Source: Leucobacter sp. (lineage in GTDB: Bacteria; Actinomycetota; Actinomycetes; Actinomycetales; Microbacteriaceae). Taken from it: a stretch of 6,139 nucleotides of DNA. The translations under genes and the position numbers were made by a program. Below are positions 1-5,761 of this stretch, piece after piece; within the stretch, counting starts at the first letter, position 1; each line of letters opens with the position of its first letter. The stretch is taken from assembly GCA_031178565.1 (NCBI GenBank), contig JAPSIU010000172.1, positions 1 to 6,139 of the forward strand, read 5' to 3'. The notes beneath the pieces were generated by a model that saw only the letters and a program-made list of their open reading frames with translations, did no database searches and was not told the DNA's origin.

Positions 1-33
1 GCTGATGGCGCCCTTGGACGAATCAGGAACCGG

Positions 34-39
34 AAGGAA
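34..39 (+). promoter_or_regulatory. Ribosome binding site deciding the SDR start
   Basis: AAGGAA sits four bases before ATG 44. It supports that start over the in-frame ATG at 5, which has almost no upstream sequence in the window and would give a non-family N-terminal extension. Confidence 0.6.
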
Positions 40-43
40 CGAA

Positions 44-802
44 ATGAACAGCAAAGTAGTACTCATCACCGGGGCGGGAATCGGTATCGGCGCAGCCTCC
101 GCAACGGAATTCGCGAGTGCCGGCTACCACGTCGTCGTCACCGATGTGCTCGCAGAGGAAGGTGCTGCCACGGCGGAGCGGATCCGGCGGAGCGGCGGCA
201 GTGCGGAGTTCTCCCTGCTCGACGTCGCCGACACCGAGCAGGCCGACGCGCTGATCGCGCGGGTCGTGGCGGAACGCGGGCGGCTCGACGCGGTTGTCGC
301 CAACGCCGGAATCGCCCATCGCGTGCCGATCGCCGACCTCACCGATGAACTCTGGCGGCACACCCTCGAGATCGACCTCGGCGGAGTGTTCCGGGTCTTC
401 CGCGCTGCCGTACCGGCGATGCGCCGGCAGCGCGGCGGTTCTCTGATCGGCCTCTCATCGATTATGGGGACGCACTACGGATGGGACGAGCATTCGCACT
501 ACTCGGCTGCGAAGTCGGGCGTCGTCGGTCTGGTGCGCGCTCTGGCCGTGGAGCTGGCCGGCGAAGGGATCCGGGTCAATGGCATTTCTCCGGGTTATAT
601 CAGGACGGCGCAGTCGCTTTCGGAGGACCATTCGCTCGGCGAGGCGGGACTCGCGCAAGCAGCGGGCTACATTCCGATGGGGCGCGTCGGTGATCCCGCA
701 GAGGTTGCGAGCGTGGCGCTCTTCCTCGCCTCCGAGGCGGCTCGCTACATGACCGGCCAGATTCTCACCGTCGACGGCGGGCTCGTCGTCGGCCGATACT
801 GA
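44..802 (+). CDS. SDR family NAD(P)-dependent oxidoreductase
   Basis: A 252-residue classical short-chain dehydrogenase/reductase, the usual length for the family. It should interconvert an alcohol and a ketone or aldehyde with a nicotinamide cofactor in the cytoplasm. Visible motifs: dinucleotide-binding TGAGIGIG at residues 9-16; Asp34 at the end of the second strand, which favours NAD(H) over NADP(H); NAG at 87-89; Ser139, Tyr153 and Lys157 (YSAAK) as catalytic residues; a PG-x3-T segment at 183-188; TGQ at 237-239 and DGG at 244-246. Oddity: the tetrad position that is usually Asn (before L-x-G-V-F) is Asp111. I chose ATG 44 because AAGGAA lies at 34-39 and the cofactor loop follows immediately. 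An in-frame ATG at 5 would add 13 unrelated residues. First visible gene of the operon; the CE4 hydrolase starts 14 bp after its stop. Family certain, substrate unknown. Confidence 0.93.
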   Translation: MNSKVVLITGAGIGIGAASATEFASAGYHVVVTDVLAEEGAATAERIRRSGGSAEFSLLDVADTEQADALIARVVAERGRLDAVVANAGIAHRVPIADLTDELWRHTLEIDLGGVFRVFRAAVPAMRRQRGGSLIGLSSIMGTHYGWDEHSHYSAAKSGVVGLVRALAVELAGEGIRVNGISPGYIRTAQSLSEDHSLGEAGLAQAAGYIPMGRVGDPAEVASVALFLASEAARYMTGQILTVDGGLVVGRY

Positions 803-816
803 TTGGAACGGACGTG

Positions 817-1713
817 ATGAAAAACATTCAGGTAGCGTTCGGGGTCGACTTCGATTCCGTCGCGGGCTGGATCGGTTCCTACGGCGGACAAGACTCGCCC
901 TCCGATATCCAGCGCGGCATCTTCGCAGCCGAGGTGGGGGTCCCTCGCCTCCTGAAGCTGTTCGAGCGTGAAGAAATCCTGAGCACCTGGTTCATACCGG
1001 GTCACTCGCTCGAGTCGTTCCCCGACGAATCCTCGATGATCGCGGCGGCCGGCCACGAGGTCGGAGCCCACGGCTACACCCACGAGAACCCGATACGGCT
1101 CTCGCGTCAGCAGGAAAGCGACATCCTCGGAAAGTCGGTTGAATTGATCCACAGCCTTACCGGTCGCCCGCCCGCCGGCTACGTGGCCCCCTGGTGGGAG
1201 ATGTCGGAGAACACTATCGACCTGTTGGTGGAATCCGGCTTCGTCTACGACCACAGCCAGAGCTACCGGGACTTCGAGGTGCACTACGCCCGCCGTGCCG
1301 ACAGGTGGACGAACATCGATTACGACAAACCGGCCGAGAGCTGGATGCAGCCGCTGCGACGCGGGCCCGCTTCTCCTCTCGTCGAGATCGGTGCCAACTG
1401 GTATGTCGACGATCTGCCGCCCATGATGTTCATCAAGGCGAGTGCGAACTCGCACGGGTTCGTGGACCCTCGGGTCATCGAATCGCTCTGGCGCGACCAA
1501 TTCGAGTGGGTGTACCGCGAGTGCGATCAGGCCGTGTTCCCGATCACGATCCATCCAGATGTGAGCGGCCGGCCCCAGGTGCTTCTGATGCTCGAACGTT
1601 TCATCGCCCATGTGCGCCAGTTCGCCGGGGTCAGCTTTACGACGATGGAGACCGTTGCGCGGGACTTCATCGCGCGCACGCCATTCGAGACACCAGGGAA
1701 ACCTGGATGCTGA
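817..1713 (+). CDS. NodB-fold (CE4) hydrolase, HpPgdA/imidase-like
   Basis: A metal-dependent hydrolase of the polysaccharide-deacetylase fold, 298 residues. Metal ligands are visible as Asp13 (GVDFD, 9-13) and His85/His89 in an HGYTH segment. Further signatures are GSYGGQDSPSD near 20-30, APWWE at 124-128, a segment around ANWYVDDLPPMMFIK, and IHPDVSGRP with a probable catalytic His246. This pattern matches Helicobacter pylori PgdA almost position for position (its Asp14/His86/His90), and as I recall also bacterial cyclic-imide hydrolases; PuuE allantoinase is a more distant relative. There is no signal peptide or membrane helix, so it is cytoplasmic and unlikely to act on mature peptidoglycan. 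A small cyclic amide or imide is the better guess, given the asparaginase-like gene overlapping its end. ATG 817 is preceded by GGAA at 805-808; GTG 814 is an equally readable in-frame start. Fold certain, substrate inferred. Confidence 0.9.
   Translation: MKNIQVAFGVDFDSVAGWIGSYGGQDSPSDIQRGIFAAEVGVPRLLKLFEREEILSTWFIPGHSLESFPDESSMIAAAGHEVGAHGYTHENPIRLSRQQESDILGKSVELIHSLTGRPPAGYVAPWWEMSENTIDLLVESGFVYDHSQSYRDFEVHYARRADRWTNIDYDKPAESWMQPLRRGPASPLVEIGANWYVDDLPPMMFIKASANSHGFVDPRVIESLWRDQFEWVYRECDQAVFPITIHPDVSGRPQVLLMLERFIAHVRQFAGVSFTTMETVARDFIARTPFETPGKPGC
1693..1706 (+). promoter_or_regulatory. GAAA-tetraloop hairpin over the asparaginase RBS
   Basis: CCAGG (1693-1697), GAAA (1698-1701) and CCTGG (1702-1706) form a perfect five-base-pair stem closed by a GNRA-type tetraloop, ending at the base before ATG 1707. 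The Shine-Dalgarno-like AGGGAA at 1695-1700 lies partly in the stem and partly in the loop. The hairpin is inside the last codons of the CE4 gene, so ribosomes finishing that gene would open it. This is the expected layout for translational coupling. The structure is directly readable; its role is inferred. Confidence 0.5.
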
Positions 1714-2732
1714 GCTCCGAAGGCTCCGTCGCCTCGCAGCGGCGCATCGCCGTTCTTTCCCTGGGCGGTACGATCTCGTCGGTCCGTGATGACGACACCG
1801 AAGAGGGCGTCGCACCGCGGTTGGGGGCTGAACAATTGCTCGCACGGCTGGAGGGTCATGCCGCGGACGGGTCTGTCGAGGCACTGACAGTCTCGACCCT
1901 GCCCTCGGTGGATCTCACGTTCAACGGGGGGCGGGAGCTGTGCATCCGAATCCGCGAACTCACGGGGCAGGGCGTCGAGGGGTTCGTCGTGACGCAGGGC
2001 ACGGACTCGATGGAAGAGATGGCTTTCTTGATCGACCTTTGGCATCAGGGGGACGTTCCCGTTGTGTTTACCGGGGCGATGGCCGACCCGACACGCCTGG
2101 GCTCGGACGGCTCTGCCAATCTCGTGAACGCCCTCCGTGCGGCGCGCGACGTTCGCCTGCAAGGAGGTGTCTACGTAGTGATGGATGACGTTCTCCACGC
2201 CGCGCGGTGGGCTGCGAAGCGCCATACGACGGCGCGGGGTGCTTTCACTTCGGCTCCGGCCGGCCCGGTCGGCTGGTTCAGTGAGGGACGCCTGATCCTC
2301 GCGTCGCTCCCGCTGCGGAAGTCGGGCGTGCCGCTGCGCGACGGCACGCGGGTTCCTGCCGTGGCGCTCGTCGGCGTGGGCATGGGGGATGACGGCTCGT
2401 TCTTCGACTACCTCGGCCGAAGCGCCTATGACGGGGTGGTTGTCCAGGCACTCGGAGGCGGGCACATTCCGTCATCGGCGGTGGCTTCGCTCCACGCACT
2501 CGCCGAGCGGATGCCGGTCATCATCACTTCACGTACGGGGGCCGGGGCGACGTTGGCCAGGACCTACTCGTATCCTGGTTCGGAGATCGACATCTCGCGA
2601 GGAGGCGCCGTCTTCGCCGGCACGCTCGACGGCCCGAAGTCCAGGGTCCTGCTCACCGCGTTGCTCATGGGAGGGATACGGAAACAGGCCGACATCGCGG
2701 AAGCGTTCGGGATCTGCGGGGACATCGGCTGA
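1707..2732 (+). CDS. Asparaginase-superfamily amidohydrolase
   Basis: A 341-residue enzyme of the type I/II asparaginase-glutaminase superfamily, which releases ammonia from a side-chain or half amide. The first catalytic threonine is Thr22 in SLGGTI (18-23). Ser67 lies in LPSVD. The second catalytic set is Thr99-Asp100 in TQGTDSMEE (96-104), with Gln97 where E. coli enzymes have His. TGAM at 122-125 is followed by a SDGSANLVNA segment, and Lys171 in AAKRHTT matches the catalytic Lys of E. coli AnsB. No signal peptide is seen, so it is cytoplasmic. The start overlaps the CE4 gene by 7 bp (ATGCTGA) behind AGGGAA at 1695-1700. The frame is open further upstream, but that part only shadows the CE4 gene. 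The pairing suggests it may hydrolyse a half-amide such as succinamate rather than asparagine itself. Superfamily certain, substrate inferred. Confidence 0.92.
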   Translation: MLSSEGSVASQRRIAVLSLGGTISSVRDDDTEEGVAPRLGAEQLLARLEGHAADGSVEALTVSTLPSVDLTFNGGRELCIRIRELTGQGVEGFVVTQGTDSMEEMAFLIDLWHQGDVPVVFTGAMADPTRLGSDGSANLVNALRAARDVRLQGGVYVVMDDVLHAARWAAKRHTTARGAFTSAPAGPVGWFSEGRLILASLPLRKSGVPLRDGTRVPAVALVGVGMGDDGSFFDYLGRSAYDGVVVQALGGGHIPSSAVASLHALAERMPVIITSRTGAGATLARTYSYPGSEIDISRGGAVFAGTLDGPKSRVLLTALLMGGIRKQADIAEAFGICGDIG

Positions 2733-2755
2733 TGGGGGCGTGTCGAAGCTCAAGC

Positions 2756-2777
2756 ATCCGGGGAGCCGCCGCCGGAT
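2756..2777. terminator. Weak possible bidirectional terminator hairpin
   Basis: ATCCGG (2756-2761) and CCGGAT (2772-2777) form a six-base-pair stem with a ten-base loop between the convergent asparaginase and secreted-protein genes. No U-tract follows on either strand, so intrinsic termination is doubtful. The rest of this 46-bp gap shows nothing else. Confidence 0.25.
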
Positions 2778-2778
2778 C

Positions 2779-3342
2779 TCAGCGGATGTAGACGTCGAGG
2801 TGGTTGCCGACGGTGCCCCGATCGTAGATCTTCCCCTGGTATCCGAACGGCGTGTCGACCACGGTGCCCTTCGGAGCCGAACCGGCGAGCACGATGTACC
2901 CGTCGCCGTCGCTCACATAGCCGTCCGTGTTGAGGTGGCGGCCCGGGATCTGGAGACCCGCGCCGGGGAGCACCTGCTGGCTGTAGTACGTGAACTTGTA
3001 GCCGCCCCAGTTGACGACGCCGCTGAACAGGAACTGCTGCAGCGTGTACAGCGCCTTCCCGCCGGAGGCCGCCGCGCCGGCTGAGCCCTTCGCGCTCTTC
3101 TCCTCGATCACGGCCGCGGTGACCCCGGTGTCCACGACCGGCGCAGCGGAGTCGGAGGGATCGAGGCCCTGCTGCTGCCGCTGGTCGAGCGGTGCCGCGG
3201 TGATCGTGTCGGCGAAGGCGTCCGGCACGGAGAACGGCGCCATGGCCGCGGTCCCGAGGAACACGAGCACGGCCGCTGCGGCGCCCGCCCCGCGGGCGCG
3301 GGACCAGCCGTGTGCACGGTGCGGCGGAGAGACGTGTGACAT
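2779..3342 (-). CDS. Secreted protein with 3D/double-psi-barrel-like C-terminus
   Basis: A 187-residue exported protein of unestablished function. Residues 1-20 are basic, 20-38 hydrophobic and alanine-rich, and AFA at 42-44 is a good signal peptidase I site before Asp45. Residues 45-95 are a polar Ala/Ser/Gly-rich linker. The C-terminal domain, about 98-187, carries FSGVVNWGGYKFTYYSQ, PGRHLNTDGYVSDGDGY, PKGT, PFGYQGKIYDRG and LDVYI. The PKGT / YDRG / LDVY order resembles the 3D domain of cell-wall lytic enzymes (PLGT / DTG / IDVYF), with Asp174 and Asp183 matching two of its three aspartates. The first Asp seems absent. The protein contains no cysteine. It lies 59 bp downstream of the aminopeptidase gene on the same strand, possibly cotranscribed. 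No strong Shine-Dalgarno precedes the ATG. A cell-wall role is inferred from export and fold resemblance only. Confidence 0.8.
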   Translation of the reverse strand: MSHVSPPHRAHGWSRARGAGAAAAVLVFLGTAAMAPFSVPDAFADTITAAPLDQRQQQGLDPSDSAAPVVDTGVTAAVIEEKSAKGSAGAAASGGKALYTLQQFLFSGVVNWGGYKFTYYSQQVLPGAGLQIPGRHLNTDGYVSDGDGYIVLAGSAPKGTVVDTPFGYQGKIYDRGTVGNHLDVYIR

Positions 3343-3401
3343 CAGGACACCGATCGTAGCCCGGAAAGCTGAGCGGGCCGCGTCGGCGAGCGCCGTCCGC
3401 C

Positions 3402-4790
3402 TCAGCCGCGCGCTTCGCGCACCCAGGCCTCGACCTCGTCGGCGGTGCGCGGGATCGCGGCGGAGAGGTTCGCGCAGCCGTCTTCGGTGACGACGATGTC
3501 GTCCTCGATGCGCACCCCGATGCCGCGATACTCCTCGGGGACGGTGAGGTCGTCGGGCTGGAAGTAGAGCCCGGGCTCGATCGTGAACACCATGCCGGGC
3601 TTCACGATCCCGTCCAGGTACATCTCGCGCCGCGCCTGCGCGCAGTCGTGCACGTCGAGGCCGAGGTGATGGCTCGTGCCGTGCACCATGTAGCGGCGGT
3701 AGTACGCCGTTCCGTCCTCCTCGGGCAGCAGCCCCCACTCCCGCGTGCGGCGCTCGATCACCGCCATCGCGGCGTCGTGCACGTCGCCGAACCGGATCCC
3801 CGGGCGCACGATCGCACGCGCGGCGTCGGCGGCCTCCAGAACGGCCTCGTAGACGCGGCGCTGCACCTCGGTGAAGCTCCCCGAGACCGGCACGGTGCGG
3901 GTGATGTCCGCGGTGTACAGACTGTCCAGCTCCACTCCGGCGTCGAGCAGCAGCAGGTCTCCCTCGCGCACCTCCCCGTCGTTGCGGATCCAGTGCAGCG
4001 TGCAGGCGTGCGGACCCGCGGCCGCGATGGTCTCGTAGCCGACGGTGTTCCCGTCGAGACGGGCACGCTGGTTGAACACACCCTCGACGACGCGTTCGCC
4101 CCGAGGGTGCGCGCTCGCCTGCGGGAGCGCCGCGAGCACCTCGTCGAAACCCCTCGCCGTCGCGTCGACCGCAGCCTGCATCTCGGCCAGTTCGTACTCG
4201 TCCTTGACGAGGCGCAGTTCGGAGGCCGCTCGGGCGAGTTCGGGATCATCCAGCGTACGGTCGTCCTCCCCGGCCGCGAACTCCGCGATCGGGGCGGTGC
4301 GGATCCCGAGGGCCGCAGCCACCTGGGCGAGCGAGGGGCGGGGGCCGATCCAGAACTCGCCGATCTCCGGGTTCGCGAAGAACTCGTCGCTGTCGCGTCC
4401 GGCGCGCTCCCGGAAGTAGAGCGTCGCCTCGTGGCCGACACCGTCGTCCGCCGTCGGATCCAGCACGAGGACCGCGCCGGGTTCGGACTCGGATCCCCAC
4501 CCGGTGAGGTGGGCGAAGGCGCTGTGCGCGCGGTACTGGTAGAAGGTGTCGTTCGAGCGCTGCTTCATCGCGCCGGCGTGGATCACGAGGCGCTCGCCGG
4601 GGAAGGCGCCGGCGAGCGCCGCGCGCCGCGCGGCCGCGAACGGGGCGACGCGGGCCGCCTGCGGGAGCGCCTCGGAGCGCTCGGCCCAGTGCGAGGAGAT
4701 GTAGTCCAGGAAGCGGTCCGACTGCGGCGTCGTGCTCCGATTGCGGTTGTCGATCTCCACTTCGTGGGTGGCCTGCTCGCTCTCAGTCAT
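3402..4790 (-). CDS. pepP: Xaa-Pro aminopeptidase (aminopeptidase P, M24B)
   Basis: A 462-residue cytoplasmic metallopeptidase that removes an N-terminal residue preceding proline, probably in peptide turnover. Residues about 45-180 form the AMP_N-type N-terminal domain. The pita-bread catalytic domain follows, with all five dimetal ligands visible: Asp283 (LLLDAG), Asp295 (YTADITRT), His374 (HGTSHHLGL), Glu405 (TIEPGLY) and Glu429 (RIEDD). The supporting histidines His370 and His381 (DVHD) are also present. Length is close to E. coli PepP (about 440), with a short, polar N-terminal extension of some 25 residues. Start ATG 4788-4790 is preceded by AGAGGA seven bases upstream. It is divergent from the PHP gene across 113 bp, and the secreted-protein gene follows it on the same strand. 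Assignment is secure; physiological peptides are unknown. Confidence 0.96.
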   Translation of the reverse strand: MTESEQATHEVEIDNRNRSTTPQSDRFLDYISSHWAERSEALPQAARVAPFAAARRAALAGAFPGERLVIHAGAMKQRSNDTFYQYRAHSAFAHLTGWGSESEPGAVLVLDPTADDGVGHEATLYFRERAGRDSDEFFANPEIGEFWIGPRPSLAQVAAALGIRTAPIAEFAAGEDDRTLDDPELARAASELRLVKDEYELAEMQAAVDATARGFDEVLAALPQASAHPRGERVVEGVFNQRARLDGNTVGYETIAAAGPHACTLHWIRNDGEVREGDLLLLDAGVELDSLYTADITRTVPVSGSFTEVQRRVYEAVLEAADAARAIVRPGIRFGDVHDAAMAVIERRTREWGLLPEEDGTAYYRRYMVHGTSHHLGLDVHDCAQARREMYLDGIVKPGMVFTIEPGLYFQPDDLTVPEEYRGIGVRIEDDIVVTEDGCANLSAAIPRTADEVEAWVREARG

Positions 4791-4797
4791 TGCTCCA

Positions 4798-4803
4798 TCC
4801 TCT
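4798..4803 (-). promoter_or_regulatory. Ribosome binding site of the aminopeptidase
   Basis: Read on the minus strand, AGAGGA lies seven bases before the aminopeptidase ATG. A second purine run, GGAG at 4793-4796, is too close to the ATG (two bases) to be preferred. Confidence 0.6.
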
Positions 4804-4817
4804 CACCTCAGCGGCGG

Positions 4818-4841
4818 AACGCTTCTCCCGCAGACGGTTCC
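4818..4841 (-). promoter_or_regulatory. Possible ECF-sigma-type promoter for the aminopeptidase
   Basis: On the minus strand, GGAACC (4836-4841) is followed, 14 bases on, by CGTT (4818-4821). This resembles the GGAAC...CGTT promoters of extracytoplasmic-function sigma factors, with spacing about one base short. Transcription would start near 4810-4812 and leave a leader of about 20 bases that includes the Shine-Dalgarno. It is a pattern match in GC-rich DNA only. Confidence 0.25.
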
Positions 4842-4857
4842 ACCGCAGGGTGCGGAG

Positions 4858-4881
4858 CTCGCTCGCAGCGAGGAGCGCTGC
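4858..4881. repeat. Two overlapping inverted repeats between divergent genes
   Basis: CTCGCT (4858-4863) pairs with AGCGAG (4867-4872) across a three-base loop. GCAGCG (4865-4870) pairs with CGCTGC (4876-4881) across a five-base loop. The two stems share bases, so they cannot form together on one strand. They lie 11 bases upstream of the PHP -10 box and could be an operator for a dimeric regulator, or chance in GC-rich sequence. No regulator gene is in the window. Confidence 0.35.
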
Positions 4882-4891
4882 GACGGAAGCC

Positions 4892-4897
4892 TAGAAT
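4892..4897 (+). promoter_or_regulatory. -10 box of a probable leaderless PHP transcript
   Basis: TAGAAT matches the sigma-70-type TATAAT at five of six positions and ends six bases before ATG 4904, so the first transcribed base would be the A of the start codon or very near it. GGAGGG touches the ATG with no spacer and cannot work as a normal Shine-Dalgarno, which also favours a leaderless mRNA. No convincing -35 box is seen, as is common for actinobacterial promoters. Confidence 0.5.
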
Positions 4898-4903
4898 GGA
4901 GGG

Positions 4904-5755
4904 ATGGCGGAAACCGAGGCGCGGGGCGGGTTCGATCTGCACACCCACTCGGTGCATTCGGACGGGACGACGCGGCCCGCGGAGATCGCCGCCGAGGCCG
5001 CATCGATCGGCCTCGCCGGATTCGCGCTGACCGATCACGACACCGTGGGCGGCTGGGACGAGGCGCGCGATGCGGCCCGGTCGACCGGTGTGGACTTCCT
5101 CCCGGGCATCGAGATCACGACGAAGCACGGCCGCTCCTCCCGGCATCTGCTCGGATACGGGATCGACGCGGGGGCGGGGGAACTCTTCGAGGCGCTCGCC
5201 GAGGTGCGCTCCTCGCGGCTGACGCGCGCCCGCGAGATGGTGCGCCGGATCACGGTCGACTACGCGATCACCTGGGACGCCGTGGTCGGCGCCGAGGATG
5301 CGCGCACCGTGGGGCGACCGCACATCGCCGACGCGCTCGTCGAGGCGGGATACTTCGAGGACCGCAGCACGGCGTTCCGGGAGGTGCTGCACCCCCGGTC
5401 GCCCTACTACATCGGCACGTACGCGATCGACACCGTCGAGGCGATCCGGATGGTGCGAGGCGCAGGGGGGATCTCCGTGCTGGCGCATCCGGCCGCCGTG
5501 CGCCAACAGGCCGCCGTCACTGCCCGCGAGCTGCGCGACCTCACCGCCGCGGGACTCGGGGGGGTCGAGCTCGATCACCCGGAGAACCGCGACGAGTGGC
5601 TGCCGCCGCTCGAGCGGGCGGCCGCAGAGCTCGGCCTCGCCGTGACGAGCGCGAGCGACTACCACGGCGCGGGCAAGCCGAACAGGCTGGGCGAGCGGCG
5701 CTCGAGCGCCGAGACCGTCGCCAGGATCCGCGAGCTCGTCGTCACCCCGAACTGA
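4904..5755 (+). CDS. PHP domain phosphoesterase (RNase AM/TrpH-like)
   Basis: A 283-residue metal-dependent phosphoesterase. PHP signatures in order: HTH with His13 and His15 plus Asp20 (SDGT); TDHDT with His45; PGIEIT with Glu70; His81 in HLLGYG; His140 in GRPHIAD; His195 in LAHP; Asp252 and His254 in SASDYHG. The segment at about 88-190 is the insert found in the TrpH/YciV group. That group includes nucleoside 3',5'-bisphosphate phosphatases and 5'-3' exoribonucleases acting on short RNAs and rRNA 5' ends. A role in RNA or pAp turnover is therefore likely, and a probable RNA helicase as neighbour would fit. The start is unambiguous: TAG at 4892-4894 is an in-frame stop just upstream, and no other start codon precedes the HTH motif. 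It converges on the next gene with a 6-bp gap. Exact substrate is inferred from the family. Confidence 0.92.
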   Translation: MAETEARGGFDLHTHSVHSDGTTRPAEIAAEAASIGLAGFALTDHDTVGGWDEARDAARSTGVDFLPGIEITTKHGRSSRHLLGYGIDAGAGELFEALAEVRSSRLTRAREMVRRITVDYAITWDAVVGAEDARTVGRPHIADALVEAGYFEDRSTAFREVLHPRSPYYIGTYAIDTVEAIRMVRGAGGISVLAHPAAVRQQAAVTARELRDLTAAGLGGVELDHPENRDEWLPPLERAAAELGLAVTSASDYHGAGKPNRLGERRSSAETVARIRELVVTPN

Positions 5756-5761
5756 CGCTGC

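Noticed and set aside
5..43. In-frame upstream ATG extending the SDR by 13 residues
   Set aside because: The extra residues have no SDR character, and a Shine-Dalgarno sits directly before ATG 44. The frame is open to the left edge, so a longer upstream gene cannot be fully excluded.
1194..1706. Long in-frame 5' extension of the asparaginase gene (171 residues)
   Set aside because: It lies entirely within the CE4 gene in another frame, is arginine-rich shadow sequence, and the GGTI motif begins 19 residues after ATG 1707.
745..1884. 379-residue minus-strand open frame
   Set aside because: It is antisense to the CE4 gene and parts of its neighbours, with no recognisable domain.
1995..1997. 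Gln97 in place of the usual His in the asparaginase HGTDT motif
   Set aside because: Gln at this place is, as I recall, common in actinobacterial asparaginase homologues, and Thr99, Asp100 and Lys171 are intact, so it is not evidence of an inactive or novel enzyme by itself.
3343..3401. Promoter or terminator in the gap between the aminopeptidase and the secreted-protein gene
   Set aside because: A TACGAT-like box and a four-base-pair stem (3384-3395) can be found, but neither has supporting elements; both are expected by chance in such GC-rich DNA.
3648..5030. 460-residue plus-strand open frame
   Set aside because: It is antisense to the aminopeptidase, which has a complete set of catalytic residues; its composition is typical of a shadow frame in GC-rich DNA.
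4808..5665. 285-residue minus-strand open frame
   Set aside because: It is a shadow of the PHP gene, whose metal-binding motifs are intact on the plus strand.
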